NCBI RefSeq assembly: GCF_001180245.1
Contig: NZ_CVSV01000061.1
Span: 1-64,000, forward strand
Origin: Prochlorococcus marinus
GTDB lineage: Bacteria > Cyanobacteriota > Cyanobacteriia > PCC-6307 > Cyanobiaceae
Direction of reading: 5' to 3'
Length of the DNA stretch: 64,000 nucleotides
In this document: in pieces, positions 26,355 to 35,750 of the stretch
Position numbering within the stretch: the first letter of the stretch is position 1
How the letters are laid out: every line of letters begins with the position of its first letter
Translations under genes and position numbers: made by a program
Notes under the pieces: generated by a model
What the model saw: the letters and a program-made list of their open reading frames with translations, nothing else
Told to the model about the DNA's origin: nothing
Databases searched by the model: none

Positions 26355-28919
26355 ATGGCTATTGTCTGTTATATGGCCAATCAAATGAATTCCAACCAAC
26401 CCTTTGATCTACGTTTGCCTACCCCGGGCTGCTATTTAGATCCTGAGAAAGCTGGCATGGATTCTGATGCTGTTTTCCAAGGAATGACAGCCCATCTTTT
26501 TTATACTCTTGGCAAGTTAGCTACTTCTGCAAGTCCCCACGACTTGTATATGGCTTTAAGTTACGCAGTGAAAGATAGATTAATGACAAGATATTTAGCC
26601 AGCCAAGAAGTAATAAGAAAAAAACCACAAAAAACAGTTGCCTATCTATCAGCAGAATTTTTAATAGGCCCTCAATTAAGTAATAATCTTCTCAATCTTG
26701 GAATAACTCAAGAAGCAGAAGATGCTTTAAAAAGATTTGGTATTGAATCATTGTCAACAATTCTTGAAGTTGAAGAGGAGCCTGGACTAGGTAATGGTGG
26801 ACTTGGCAGACTTGCAGCATGTTACATGGAATCGCTAGCATCTCTACAAGTTCCAGCGGTGGGTTATGGTATTCGATATGAATTTGGCATATTCAATCAA
26901 TTAATTAGGGATGGTTGGCAAGTTGAAGTAACTGACAAATGGTTAAAGGGTGGATGGCCATGGGAACTCCCACAACCTGACGAATCATGTTTCGTAGGTT
27001 TTGGAGGAAGAACTGAAAGTTATAGAGATGATAAAGGGAATTACAGGTCAAGATGGATTCCTTCTGAACATGCAATTGGAGTACCTCATGATGTTCCAGT
27101 TTTAGGATACAGAGTAAATACATGTGACAGATTAAGATTATGGAGAGCTGATGCGACAGAAAGTTTTGACTTTTATGCATTCAATATTGGTGATTATTAT
27201 GGTGCAGTCGAAGAAAAAGTTGCATCTGAAACTCTTTCAAAAGTTCTATATCCAAATGATGGAACTGACGAAGGGAGAAGATTAAGACTAAAACAACAAC
27301 ACTTTTTTGTAAGTTGTTCTCTTCAAGATATGCTGAGAAGTCTTGAAAAAAGATCAATAGCAATAACAGAATTCCCTAAGCATTGGACAGTTCAATTGAA
27401 TGATACCCATCCTGCCATTGCAGTTGCAGAATTAATGAGACTTCTTATTGACCAATATCAAATAGGTTGGGATAAAGCTTGGAACATAACAACATCTTCA
27501 GTTGCTTATACCAACCATACATTATTACCAGAAGCTTTAGAAAAATGGGATCTAGGTTTATTTCATGATCTTCTTCCTCGTCACCTAGAAATTATTTATG
27601 AAATTAATTGGAGATTTCTGCAACAATTAAGACTACGATATCCAGGTGATGACAAGATCCTTCGAAAACTATCAATAATCGATGAAGAAGGCTCCAAATC
27701 AGTTCGGATGGCTCATTTAGCTACAATTGGAGCTCATCACATAAATGGTGTTGCAGCTCTTCACTCAGATCTAATAAAAAGACAACTTCTACCTGAATTC
27801 GCAGCTCTGTGGCCTGAAAAATTTACAAATGTAACTAATGGAGTTACTCCAAGGAGATGGGTTGCCTTATCTAATCCATCACTATCGAACCTTTTAGAAG
27901 AAGAAGTTGGTCCAAACTGGATAACAAATATGGAACTTCTTAAGAAGTTAGAAGAAAAAAAAGATAACAATAATTTTTTGCAAAAATTTGAGGAAACTAA
28001 ACTAAATGGCAAAAGAAAATTAGCCAGCTTTATCCATTCGAAAACTGGAATACTCGTGGATCCATCAAGTTTATTCGATGTTCAAGTAAAAAGAATTCAT
28101 CAATATAAGAGGCAACATTTAAACGCTCTACAAATTATTGCCCAATATTTAAGAATCAAAAATGGTACAAACAAATATGAAGTCCCAAGAACAATAATAT
28201 TCGGAGGTAAAGCTGCACCAGGTTACTTTATGGCAAAGCTGATGATTAGATTCATCAATGGTATTGCTGATGTAGTTAATTCTGATCCAGACATGGATGG
28301 TTTATTAAGAGTTGTTTTTCTACCAGACTATAACGTTAAACTTGGTGAAATAGTTTATCCCGCAACGGATCTTTCAGAACAAATCTCAACTGCTGGAAAA
28401 GAAGCATCTGGAACTGGAAATATGAAGTTTGCCATGAATGGAGCGTTAACAATTGGAACCTTAGATGGAGCAAATGTGGAATTAAGAGATCTAGTTAAAA
28501 AAGAGAATTTCTTTCTTTTTGGTAAAACTGAAAGCGAAATTATGGACTTAAAAAATAATAACTACTCTCCCAAAACTTTTATTGATCAATGTCCAGAGCT
28601 CAAAGAAGTTATCCGTTTAATTGAAATTGGCCACTTTAGCAATGGGGATAAAGAATTATTTAAACCTTTATTGAATAGCTTAACTGGACATGATCCATTT
28701 TTTGTTATGGCTGACTTTGAAGACTACTTAAATAAACAGGATGTGGTTAGTGAATGCTGGAATAATAAAAAATCTTGGAATAAAATGGCATTATTAAATA
28801 CTGCTAGATCAGGTTATTTTTCTTCGGATAGATCTATTAGAGAGTACTGTAAGTCTATTTGGAAAGTCTCTCCAATGCCAGTTGAAATTACTTGCGATGT
28901 CGAAGAATTAACTAATTAA
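26355..28919 (+). CDS. glgP: Glycogen phosphorylase
   Basis: GlgP releases glucose-1-phosphate from glycogen, mobilising carbon stored in the light. The 854-residue protein is full length. It has VAYLSAEFLIGPQL near residue 95, EEPGLGNGGLGRLAACYMESLA near residue 140 (read in parts), QLNDTHPAIAV, and the pyridoxal-phosphate site EASGTGNMKFAMNG in the C-terminal domain, with the lysine bound to the cofactor. The ATG at 26373 (MANQMN) is an alternative start to that at 26355. The 3' end overlaps the convergent small gene at 28912 by eight bases. Confidence 0.96.
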   Translation: MAIVCYMANQMNSNQPFDLRLPTPGCYLDPEKAGMDSDAVFQGMTAHLFYTLGKLATSASPHDLYMALSYAVKDRLMTRYLASQEVIRKKPQKTVAYLSAEFLIGPQLSNNLLNLGITQEAEDALKRFGIESLSTILEVEEEPGLGNGGLGRLAACYMESLASLQVPAVGYGIRYEFGIFNQLIRDGWQVEVTDKWLKGGWPWELPQPDESCFVGFGGRTESYRDDKGNYRSRWIPSEHAIGVPHDVPVLGYRVNTCDRLRLWRADATESFDFYAFNIGDYYGAVEEKVASETLSKVLYPNDGTDEGRRLRLKQQHFFVSCSLQDMLRSLEKRSIAITEFPKHWTVQLNDTHPAIAVAELMRLLIDQYQIGWDKAWNITTSSVAYTNHTLLPEALEKWDLGLFHDLLPRHLEIIYEINWRFLQQLRLRYPGDDKILRKLSIIDEEGSKSVRMAHLATIGAHHINGVAALHSDLIKRQLLPEFAALWPEKFTNVTNGVTPRRWVALSNPSLSNLLEEEVGPNWITNMELLKKLEEKKDNNNFLQKFEETKLNGKRKLASFIHSKTGILVDPSSLFDVQVKRIHQYKRQHLNALQIIAQYLRIKNGTNKYEVPRTIIFGGKAAPGYFMAKLMIRFINGIADVVNSDPDMDGLLRVVFLPDYNVKLGEIVYPATDLSEQISTAGKEASGTGNMKFAMNGALTIGTLDGANVELRDLVKKENFFLFGKTESEIMDLKNNNYSPKTFIDQCPELKEVIRLIEIGHFSNGDKELFKPLLNSLTGHDPFFVMADFEDYLNKQDVVSECWNNKKSWNKMALLNTARSGYFSSDRSIREYCKSIWKVSPMPVEITCDVEELTN

Positions 28920-29367
28920 TATTTTTCTTATCTGGTGAATCTGGGGTTTGATGAAATAATCTATTCAAAATTAATCTATCCATATTTAATGGGTCTGGGG
29001 CTAATTGATTTGCAATTTCTTTAAATTTTGATTCAATATTATTTGAAATTTTTGTATCAAATATTCTTTCCATTAATGCTTCAATTGAATATAAATATGC
29101 ATTAACACTCTCCAATTCATCTAAAGCTTCAGTAATTTCTGTATCAGAAATATGTATTTCTTTTGGACTGTTATCTTTATTTGATTCTCTCTCAGATAAT
29201 TCTCTCTGCAACTCATCAGTAACCTTACTACATAGAGTTCTGAAAGATTGAATAGATGCCCAATTTAATTCTTGTTGCTGCTTAAAAGTAGGAAATTCTC
29301 TAATTAGACGATCATGCTCTTCATAAAATCTCTGACAATCAGAGCATTGACATGGTTCTTCAGTCAA
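28912..29367 (-). CDS. Conserved hypothetical protein with N-terminal Cys cluster, 151 residues
   Basis: I do not recognise the family. The N-terminus, CQCSDCQRFYEEHD, has three cysteines in a C-x-C-x2-C spacing that could bind metal. The rest is strongly charged and helical, with a coiled-coil-like stretch around residues 50-110. No membrane segment is present. It overlaps glgP at the 3' end by eight bases (convergent) and lies 31 bases after another small hypothetical gene on the same strand, so the two may be one unit. Confidence 0.68.
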   Translation of the reverse strand: MTEEPCQCSDCQRFYEEHDRLIREFPTFKQQQELNWASIQSFRTLCSKVTDELQRELSERESNKDNSPKEIHISDTEITEALDELESVNAYLYSIEALMERIFDTKISNNIESKFKEIANQLAPDPLNMDRLILNRLFHQTPDSPDKKNIN

Positions 29368-29398
29368 AAGAAAAAATAATTCTTTCTATATCATCTCA

Positions 29399-29731
29399 CT
29401 ATTTGGGGAAAATTGTAGGGCCATCCAATAATTCGTCATTTTCATCTAATGAATCCGGACTATCTGGCAAAGGTATTTCAATACTAGTAACCAAATTAAT
29501 AACATCTCTTAGTCTCATAGAATCAGCAAACCATCCCATTGCTTGCTCGGCATCGCCTCTTTTTTCTGCATCATTTGCTTGATCTTCGTGAGCTTCCGCC
29601 AATAGAGCAAGCCAGCACAGGCATCTTGCTTGAACTATTGAAAGATCTAAATCATTAGGTTGGGATTTAGAAATGCGTTCATGCTCTTGTTGAATTAAGA
29701 GTTTTAAACGCATATCATGCAACTTAGCCAT
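29399..29731 (-). CDS. Conserved hypothetical helical protein, 110 residues
   Basis: The protein is helical, with a pattern ARCLCWLALLAEAHEDQANDAEKRGDAEQAMGWFADSMRLRD (read in parts) that resembles one or two TPR-like hairpins, followed by a proline- and acid-rich C-terminus. I do not recognise it as a characterised family. It starts with a good ATG about 80 bases downstream of tRNA-Arg on the same strand, so it could share that transcript, and lies just before the three-cysteine hypothetical gene. Confidence 0.68.
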   Translation of the reverse strand: MAKLHDMRLKLLIQQEHERISKSQPNDLDLSIVQARCLCWLALLAEAHEDQANDAEKRGDAEQAMGWFADSMRLRDVINLVTSIEIPLPDSPDSLDENDELLDGPTIFPK

Positions 29732-29746
29732 AAAAGATTTACTACT

Positions 29747-29809
29747 AACTATACGCTAGCTAGAGAGTAGCAAGTTTGCACACATACTACATATAGTTTT
29801 TTATTTTTA
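29747..29809. other. Hairpin-forming spacer with T-rich end, possible plus-strand terminator or small RNA
   Basis: AACTATA at 29747-29753 pairs with TATAGTT at 29792-29798. Inside are AGTA with TACT and GCA with TGC, giving a nested structure of about 52 bases. On the plus strand it is followed by a T-rich tract (29797-29808). No plus-strand gene precedes it, so it might end an antisense transcript or be a short RNA. On the minus strand it would form the spacer between tRNA-Arg and the next gene. Confidence 0.3.
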
Positions 29810-29883
<74 letters not shown>

Positions 29884-29921
29884 AATAGATGATTTTTGGA
29901 GTATTAAGTATTATGCTAAAT

Positions 29922-30300
29922 GAAAGCAGGAGAGGCAATCGCAAGAAAGTTTTATTTTGTTTCCAAAATAAAACTTTCTTGAGGAAAGTCCGGGCTCCCA
30001 TATGGTCAGGCTTGCTGGGTAATTCCCAGTGCGGGCAACCGTGAGGATAGTGCCACAGAAACATACCGCCTAATACTTTATGTATGGCAAGGGTGCAAGG
30101 GTGTGGTAAGAGCGCACCAGCAACATTGAGAAGTGTTGGCTAGGTAAACCCCGGCTGGGAGCAAGGCTTAGTAGATTTATGACCATTACACAATCTACTT
30201 ACAAGCGCCGCTTGAGACTGTGAAGTAATTCCAGTTCTAGATAGATGATTGCCCATCTTATTAATTAAGATGAACAGAACCCGGCTTATGACCTGCTTTC
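29922..30300 (+). ncRNA. rnpB: RNase P RNA
   Basis: This is the catalytic RNA of RNase P, which matures tRNA 5' ends. The terminal helix P1 is formed by GAAAGCAGG (29922-29930) and CCTGCTTTC (30292-30300). The universally conserved core is present: GAGGAAAGTCCGGGCTCC after the first hairpin, the CAGAAACATACCGCC segment near 30055, GGTAAGAGCGCACC near 30105, and ACAGAACCCGGCTTATGA at the 3' end, completing helix P4. Length (about 379 nucleotides) suits bacterial type A RNA. Exact ends are set by P1. The rnc coding region follows on the same strand 26 bases later. Confidence 0.96.
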
Positions 30301-30326
30301 TAAATTGTTGTGATTATTCAAATCAG

Positions 30327-31076
30327 ATGACAAATATAATTAACGCAAACAGGATTAATCAAATAACTACTTTTTTAAAGTCTTTAAATATTAAATCAAA
30401 ACGATTTTCTGAAATAATTAGAACTGAAAATATTTCAATTATTCAAAATTTTAATCAAGCATTTATCCACTCCTCGGAGGACAAAATATTAAATTATGAA
30501 AAACTAGAATTTTTCGGAGATGCAGTCCTTAGATTAGCGGCTTCTAATTTTATTGAAAAAAAATATCCTCAAATGAGTGTTGGAGAAAGATCAGAGCTAA
30601 GAGCACAAATTGTCAGTGATGAATGGTTAACTAAATTAGGGGAAAAAATTGATATTGAAAAATTAATAATTAAAGGACCTAAAGCTCTTGGAGATGAAAA
30701 TTCAAAAAATACTATTATTGGTGAAGCTACAGAAGCTTTAATCGGTTCTATTTACAAGTGCTTTAATTCCATTCAGGAAGTAAATCTTTGGTTAGATGAT
30801 ATTTGGCAGGAAGATTCAGAAATATTTTTAAAAGCACCATATAAATTCAAATCTAAAACAGTATTGCAAGAGTGGTGTCAAAGTAAAGGTTTTGATTTGC
30901 CAGTTTATGAAATAATTGAAGTCTCAAAGAAAAATGGGGACCCTAAAAGATTTTCTTGCGATATATTTATCGAAGGATTAAAAGAATCATCCGCATTCGG
31001 TAAATCTCATAAACAAGCAGAAACAAATGCAGCAAAAGCTTTGATAGAAAAATTTATGACTTTAGGTAAAATATAA
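30327..31076 (+). CDS. rnc: Ribonuclease III
   Basis: RNase III cuts double-stranded RNA in rRNA and mRNA processing. From the ATG at 30327 the protein has 249 residues. The catalytic signature YEKLEFFGDAVLRLAAS is near residue 56, a second acidic site lies in GEATEALIGSIY near residue 133, and the C-terminal dsRNA-binding domain ends with KQAETNAAKALIEKF. An in-frame upstream ATG at 30249 lies inside rnpB and would add residues encoded by the RNase P RNA, so it is rejected. Cotranscription with rnpB is possible given the 26-base gap. Confidence 0.94.
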   Translation: MTNIINANRINQITTFLKSLNIKSKRFSEIIRTENISIIQNFNQAFIHSSEDKILNYEKLEFFGDAVLRLAASNFIEKKYPQMSVGERSELRAQIVSDEWLTKLGEKIDIEKLIIKGPKALGDENSKNTIIGEATEALIGSIYKCFNSIQEVNLWLDDIWQEDSEIFLKAPYKFKSKTVLQEWCQSKGFDLPVYEIIEVSKKNGDPKRFSCDIFIEGLKESSAFGKSHKQAETNAAKALIEKFMTLGKI

Positions 31077-31078
31077 TC

Positions 31079-31264
31079 TTATACTATTTCTAAATTGGTT
31101 AGCTGAAAAGTTATGAGTTTATCCCAATTACCTCCTTCAAACAGAACCGCTGCTTTTTTTTTGGTAACTCTTTGTACAAAACCTTTATATCCTCTATAAA
31201 TAGAATTGGTATCTTTTACAACTACAAAAGATCCAGGGAGTATGGGTTTAGTAGATAATTCCAT
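31079..31264 (-). CDS. ndhS: NDH-1 complex subunit NdhS
   Basis: NdhS is the small SH3-like subunit that forms part of the ferredoxin-docking site of the cyanobacterial NDH-1 complex used for cyclic electron flow and respiration. The 61-residue protein reads [19 protein letters not shown] near the start and [19 protein letters not shown] at the end, matching the characteristic GGNWDKL core of the family. It is convergent with rnc (two bases between stops) and divergent from rimM. Confidence 0.88.
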   Translation of the reverse strand: MELSTKPILPGSFVVVKDTNSIYRGYKGFVQRVTKKKAAVLFEGGNWDKLITFQLTNLEIV

Positions 31265-31288
31265 AAAACATTCTTTCTAATACAATAT

Positions 31289-31828
31289 ATGATAAATAAA
31301 AATAAATGGTTGACTGTTGGATTGATAACATCATGTCATGGAATTAATGGACAGGTAAAGGTTAAATCTCTAAGTGATTTTGAAGAAAGATTTTTAAAAC
31401 CGGGAATTAGATGGTTGCAAAAAGAAAATGAACCTCCTGCAAAAATAGAACTTATATCTGGTTTAAAACAGCCTGGTAAAGAAACCTTCATAGTTAAGTT
31501 CCAAGGTATAAATACAAGAAATCATGCAGAACAACTAAAAAAATTTAAAATTCTTGTAAAAACCGATACACTACCCAAATTACAAAAGGAAGAATTCCAC
31601 TTATTAGAACTTTTAAATCTCGAAGTCAAGACTTTAGAAAATGATGAATTAAAAATAATTGGGAAAGTTATCAATTTAGAGAATGAGAAAAATAATTTAC
31701 TTGTTGTTGAATTATTACAAAATCAAAAAAAAGTTCTTATACCATTTGTTAAAGAAATAGTCCCATTAGTGGATATAAAAAATAATTTTCTAATCATCAA
31801 TCCTCCAAATGGACTTTTAGAGCTATAA
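31289..31828 (+). CDS. rimM: Ribosome maturation factor RimM
   Basis: RimM assists 30S subunit assembly by binding ribosomal protein S19. The 179-residue protein has the N-terminal RimM domain motif [23 protein letters not shown] and a C-terminal PRC-barrel region with [26 protein letters not shown] and the usual NPPNGLLEL ending (motifs read in parts). It lies 24 bases from divergently transcribed ndhS and converges with glmS. Confidence 0.93.
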   Translation: MINKNKWLTVGLITSCHGINGQVKVKSLSDFEERFLKPGIRWLQKENEPPAKIELISGLKQPGKETFIVKFQGINTRNHAEQLKKFKILVKTDTLPKLQKEEFHLLELLNLEVKTLENDELKIIGKVINLENEKNNLLVVELLQNQKKVLIPFVKEIVPLVDIKNNFLIINPPNGLLEL

Positions 31829-31860
31829 ATTAAAAAAATTAAAAATTTGTTAGAAACTTA

Positions 31861-33756
31861 TTATTCAACAGTTACACTTTTAGCTAAATTTCTTGGTTGA
31901 TCCACGTCAAGTCCTCTATGAGCTGCAATATGGTAACTCAATAATTGTAGAGGCAATATATTAAGTAGAGGTGAAATCCATTCATTAGAGGCAGGAACTT
32001 TCATTAAATAATCAAAGATTTCAGTTCCATTACATTCAGGAGCAATCCCAATCAAATATGAATCTCTAGCTTTTGCTTCTTGAGCATTACTAATAACTTT
32101 ATCGAAAACCTCACCAGGTGAAGCAATGGAAACTACAGGTACTTTTTTATCTAACAAAGCTATTGGACCATGTTTCATTTCACCAGCAGGATATCCTGCT
32201 GCATGAATGTAACTAATTTCTTTAAGTTTTAACGCACCTTCAAGGGCAATAGGATAATTGATTCCTCTTCCTAAAAAAATAACATCTTTAATATTAAAAA
32301 AGTCATGTGCCAGCTTTTTAGAAGATTCATTATGTTTCTCTAAGAGATCTTCAAGTAATGGCGGTAGTTTTATAAGTTCGTTTATTAATTTACCTATTTC
32401 ATCAGGACTTTGATTGCCTTTAATTTGAGCAAATTTTATGGCTAATCCATAAAAAGAAAGTAATTGAGCAAAAAAAGTTTTTGTTGCTGCGACTCCAACT
32501 TCTATACCTGCACAGATATCAATTATATTTGAGACCTGCCTTCCTATGGAACTCTCTTTTCTATTTGTTATTGCAATAAGATTGGGTTTAAATTTTTCAT
32601 TTTCAATTGAAGAACGTCTTTTAATTTCCATATCTATCGCAGCAATTGTGTCAGCAGTTTCTCCAGATTGAGTGACTCCAATAGTTAGTGTATTGGGCAA
32701 TAGTGGTGGTGGTGAATATCGAAATTCGCTTGCATAAAAAACATTAGTAGGGATACCTGAAAATTGTTCTAATAAAAAGCTTCCCACCATTGCAGCATGT
32801 TTACTTGTACCACAAGCAACAATTTCAATTCTTTCTATTGAATCAAAAAACTCCGTATCAAACGGATAGTTGATTTGATATTGACCATTATCTGAGTTCT
32901 TAATTAAATAATTTTCTAACCAGTTTTTTGCAGTCTGTGGCTGATCATATATCTCTTTCAACATGTAGTGTTTGAAATTCATCTTATCCATTATTTGCTC
33001 TGAGACTTTTAAAGAAACTGGATTTCTATATTGTCTTTCGTTGCTTGAGTCATATATTTCAATTCCAAGGGGAGTCAACAAAGCTATTTCTTCATCCTCC
33101 ATAGGCAAAATAATATTCGTAAAATTTGCAATGGCTGGAGTATCGCTAGCACAAATAAATTCTCCTTCACCCAAACCAATAATCAAGGGCGCTTGTCTTC
33201 TTGCAACTACCAATGAGGTTGGAGCACCAGACCATAAAACTGCTAAAGCATAAGATCCTTCTAAATCCGATAATACATTTCTCACAGCTACTAATAATGT
33301 TGAACCATTATTCTCAAGATTAAGTTTACTTAAGGTATTTAACTCTCTTTGAATTAGATGGGGAATCACCTCGGTATCTGTATCAGAATTAAAAATAATG
33401 CCCTCTTCCTCTAATTTATTTTTTAAATCTTGAAAATTCTCAATAATGCCATTTTGAACAACTGCTATATTTCCTGAACTATCGGTGTGAGGATGAGCAT
33501 TTTTAACCTCAGGTTTTCCATGTGTTGCCCATCTGGTATGTCCTATACCGACAGTTCCAGGAATATTATGATCATTAAGATTACTTATTAAATTCTTAAG
33601 TTTTCCTTCTGCTTTATTACAAGAGATACAACTTGTTTCGGAATTTATTATTGCAATACCTGCAGAATCGTAACCTCTGTATTCAAGTTTTTCTAAACCA
33701 TTAATTAATAATGGTAAAGCTTTTTTATATCCAGTTACAGCAACTATTCCACACAT
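31861..33756 (-). CDS. glmS: Glutamine-fructose-6-phosphate aminotransferase (isomerizing)
   Basis: GlmS makes glucosamine-6-phosphate for peptidoglycan and lipopolysaccharide. The start is set by chemistry: the N-terminal cysteine nucleophile must follow the initiator, so the ATG at 33754-33756 (MCGIVAVTG) is correct and an upstream ATG at 33774 is not. The 631-residue protein has the glutaminase domain (GHTRWATHG), then two SIS domains with GVTQSGETADT and ACGTSKHA, and ends in PRNLAKSVTVE, the essential C-tail. No glmS ribozyme is evident in the 81-base upstream spacer. Confidence 0.97.
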   Translation of the reverse strand: MCGIVAVTGYKKALPLLINGLEKLEYRGYDSAGIAIINSETSCISCNKAEGKLKNLISNLNDHNIPGTVGIGHTRWATHGKPEVKNAHPHTDSSGNIAVVQNGIIENFQDLKNKLEEEGIIFNSDTDTEVIPHLIQRELNTLSKLNLENNGSTLLVAVRNVLSDLEGSYALAVLWSGAPTSLVVARRQAPLIIGLGEGEFICASDTPAIANFTNIILPMEDEEIALLTPLGIEIYDSSNERQYRNPVSLKVSEQIMDKMNFKHYMLKEIYDQPQTAKNWLENYLIKNSDNGQYQINYPFDTEFFDSIERIEIVACGTSKHAAMVGSFLLEQFSGIPTNVFYASEFRYSPPPLLPNTLTIGVTQSGETADTIAAIDMEIKRRSSIENEKFKPNLIAITNRKESSIGRQVSNIIDICAGIEVGVAATKTFFAQLLSFYGLAIKFAQIKGNQSPDEIGKLINELIKLPPLLEDLLEKHNESSKKLAHDFFNIKDVIFLGRGINYPIALEGALKLKEISYIHAAGYPAGEMKHGPIALLDKKVPVVSIASPGEVFDKVISNAQEAKARDSYLIGIAPECNGTEIFDYLMKVPASNEWISPLLNILPLQLLSYHIAAHRGLDVDQPRNLAKSVTVE

Positions 33757-33837
33757 ACGTATTTTTTTTTTCAATTATATTGAAACAAAATGCGTATTTA
33801 CAAAAACATGGACTCTCTTAAAACTGCACTATAAAAG

Positions 33838-34125
<288 letters not shown>

Positions 34126-34216
34126 TTACAAAGAAATTAAAAAAATTAAGATATGCTTCACTCTTGTTAACTCTAGGGCATAAAATCATAAAGATAATTA
34201 GTAATTTCCATAAACT

Positions 34217-34456
34217 ATGTCTCAAGAAATCCTTGAAAAAGTCTGTTCTATTGTTTCAGAACAATTAAGCGTTGAAGCAGGAGAGGTCAAATCAGATTCA
34301 AATTTCCAAAATGATTTAGGTGCTGATTCTCTTGATACCGTTGAATTAGTAATGGCTCTTGAAGAAGCATTTGATATTGAAATTCCTGATGAAGCAGCTG
34401 AAGGAATAGCAACTGTTGGCGATGCAGTAAAATTCATCGAAGAAAAAAAAGGTTAG
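34217..34456 (+). CDS. acpP: Acyl carrier protein
   Basis: The 79-residue acidic protein carries growing fatty-acyl chains on a phosphopantetheine arm attached to the serine in [16 protein letters not shown] (near residue 39). Sequence and length are standard for bacterial AcpP. fabF follows after six bases, so they form an operon for fatty acid synthesis. It is divergent from psaC. Confidence 0.98.
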   Translation: MSQEILEKVCSIVSEQLSVEAGEVKSDSNFQNDLGADSLDTVELVMALEEAFDIEIPDEAAEGIATVGDAVKFIEEKKG

Positions 34457-34462
34457 TATAGG

Positions 34463-35707
34463 ATGCCAAATTTCCATCGAGTAGTTATTACTGGTATCGG
34501 AGCAGTAACTCCAATTGGTAATAACATTGATGAATATTTAGTCGGTCTTCAAACAGGTACTAATGGGGTTTCAGACATTACTCTTTTTGATCCTGTACAA
34601 CATCCCTGCAAATTTGCTGCAGAAGTAAAAAATCTTCAATCTGAAAATTTTATTGATGCTAAAGAATCCAAAAGATGGGATCGTTTTTCCCAGTTTGGAG
34701 TTATTGCTGCAAAGCAAGCCTTTAATGATTCGGGACTTGAAATTACTGAAGCTAATGCATCAAGAATTGGAGTGATTATTGGTTCTGGTGTTGGAGGCTT
34801 ACTAACTATGGAAAGTCAAGCTCAAATATTGAGTCATAAAGGGCCTAAAAGAGTTAGCCCATTTACAGTCCCAATGATGATTCCAAACATGGCAACTGGG
34901 TTGGCTGCAATCGCTTTAGGTGCAAAAGGACCAAGTTCCTCTGTTTCCACCGCTTGCGCTGCCGGTTCAAATGCAATTGGTGATTCTTTTAGATTAATCC
35001 AACTTGGAAAAGCAGATGCAATGATCTGTGGGGGAGCAGAAGCGAGTATTACACCTCTCGGAGTAGCTGGTTTTGCCAGTGCCAAAGCTCTTTCTTCCAG
35101 AAATGAAAGCCCTCAAACTGCTAGCAGACCATTTGATGCAGAAAGAGATGGATTTGTTATTGGAGAGGGATCTGGAATTCTTGTTTTAGAAACTTTAGAA
35201 AATGCACAAAAAAGGAATGCGAGAATTTATGCAGAAATAGTTGGTTATGGAACAACATGTGATGCTCATCACATAACTGCTCCATCTCCAGGCGGTATAG
35301 GAGGCGCTGAAGCTATCAAATTAGCAATTGAAGACGCCTGTCTTAGCCATGAAAAAGTTGATTACATAAATGCTCATGGAACAAGTACATCAGCTAATGA
35401 TAAAAATGAAACTTCTGCAATTAAATCTATTTTTAGAGACAGATCTTACCTCATTCCTGTAAGCTCTACTAAGTCGATGACAGGTCATCTCCTAGGAGGC
35501 TCAGGAGGTATAGAAGCCGTAGCTTGTATACTTTCTTTGACACATAATTTTATCCCTCCTACAATTAACTACGTCAATCGAGATCCTGAATGTGATCTTG
35601 ATTATGTACCAAATAATGCAAGAGAAGCTCAAATAGGAGTTGCTCTTTCTAATTCTTTCGGCTTTGGTGGTCACAATGTTTGCCTTGCTTTCAGCAAAAT
35701 GAATTGA
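34463..35707 (+). CDS. fabF: 3-oxoacyl-[acyl-carrier-protein] synthase II
   Basis: FabF elongates acyl-ACP by condensation with malonyl-ACP. The 414-residue protein has the Cys-His-His active site: [14 protein letters not shown] with the nucleophilic cysteine near residue 166, [14 protein letters not shown] near residue 306, and [10 protein letters not shown] near residue 341. It begins [14 protein letters not shown], typical of FabF. It follows acpP by six bases, and tkt starts 43 bases downstream on the same strand. Confidence 0.97.
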   Translation: MPNFHRVVITGIGAVTPIGNNIDEYLVGLQTGTNGVSDITLFDPVQHPCKFAAEVKNLQSENFIDAKESKRWDRFSQFGVIAAKQAFNDSGLEITEANASRIGVIIGSGVGGLLTMESQAQILSHKGPKRVSPFTVPMMIPNMATGLAAIALGAKGPSSSVSTACAAGSNAIGDSFRLIQLGKADAMICGGAEASITPLGVAGFASAKALSSRNESPQTASRPFDAERDGFVIGEGSGILVLETLENAQKRNARIYAEIVGYGTTCDAHHITAPSPGGIGGAEAIKLAIEDACLSHEKVDYINAHGTSTSANDKNETSAIKSIFRDRSYLIPVSSTKSMTGHLLGGSGGIEAVACILSLTHNFIPPTINYVNRDPECDLDYVPNNAREAQIGVALSNSFGFGGHNVCLAFSKMN

Positions 35708-35750
35708 AGACAACCAATTCTGTATTTCCAACTTAACTTATTTTAAAACA

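Noticed and set aside
30249..30326. Upstream in-frame extension of rnc
   Set aside because: It lies mostly within the RNase P RNA gene; the ATG at 30327 gives a normal RNase III N-terminus.
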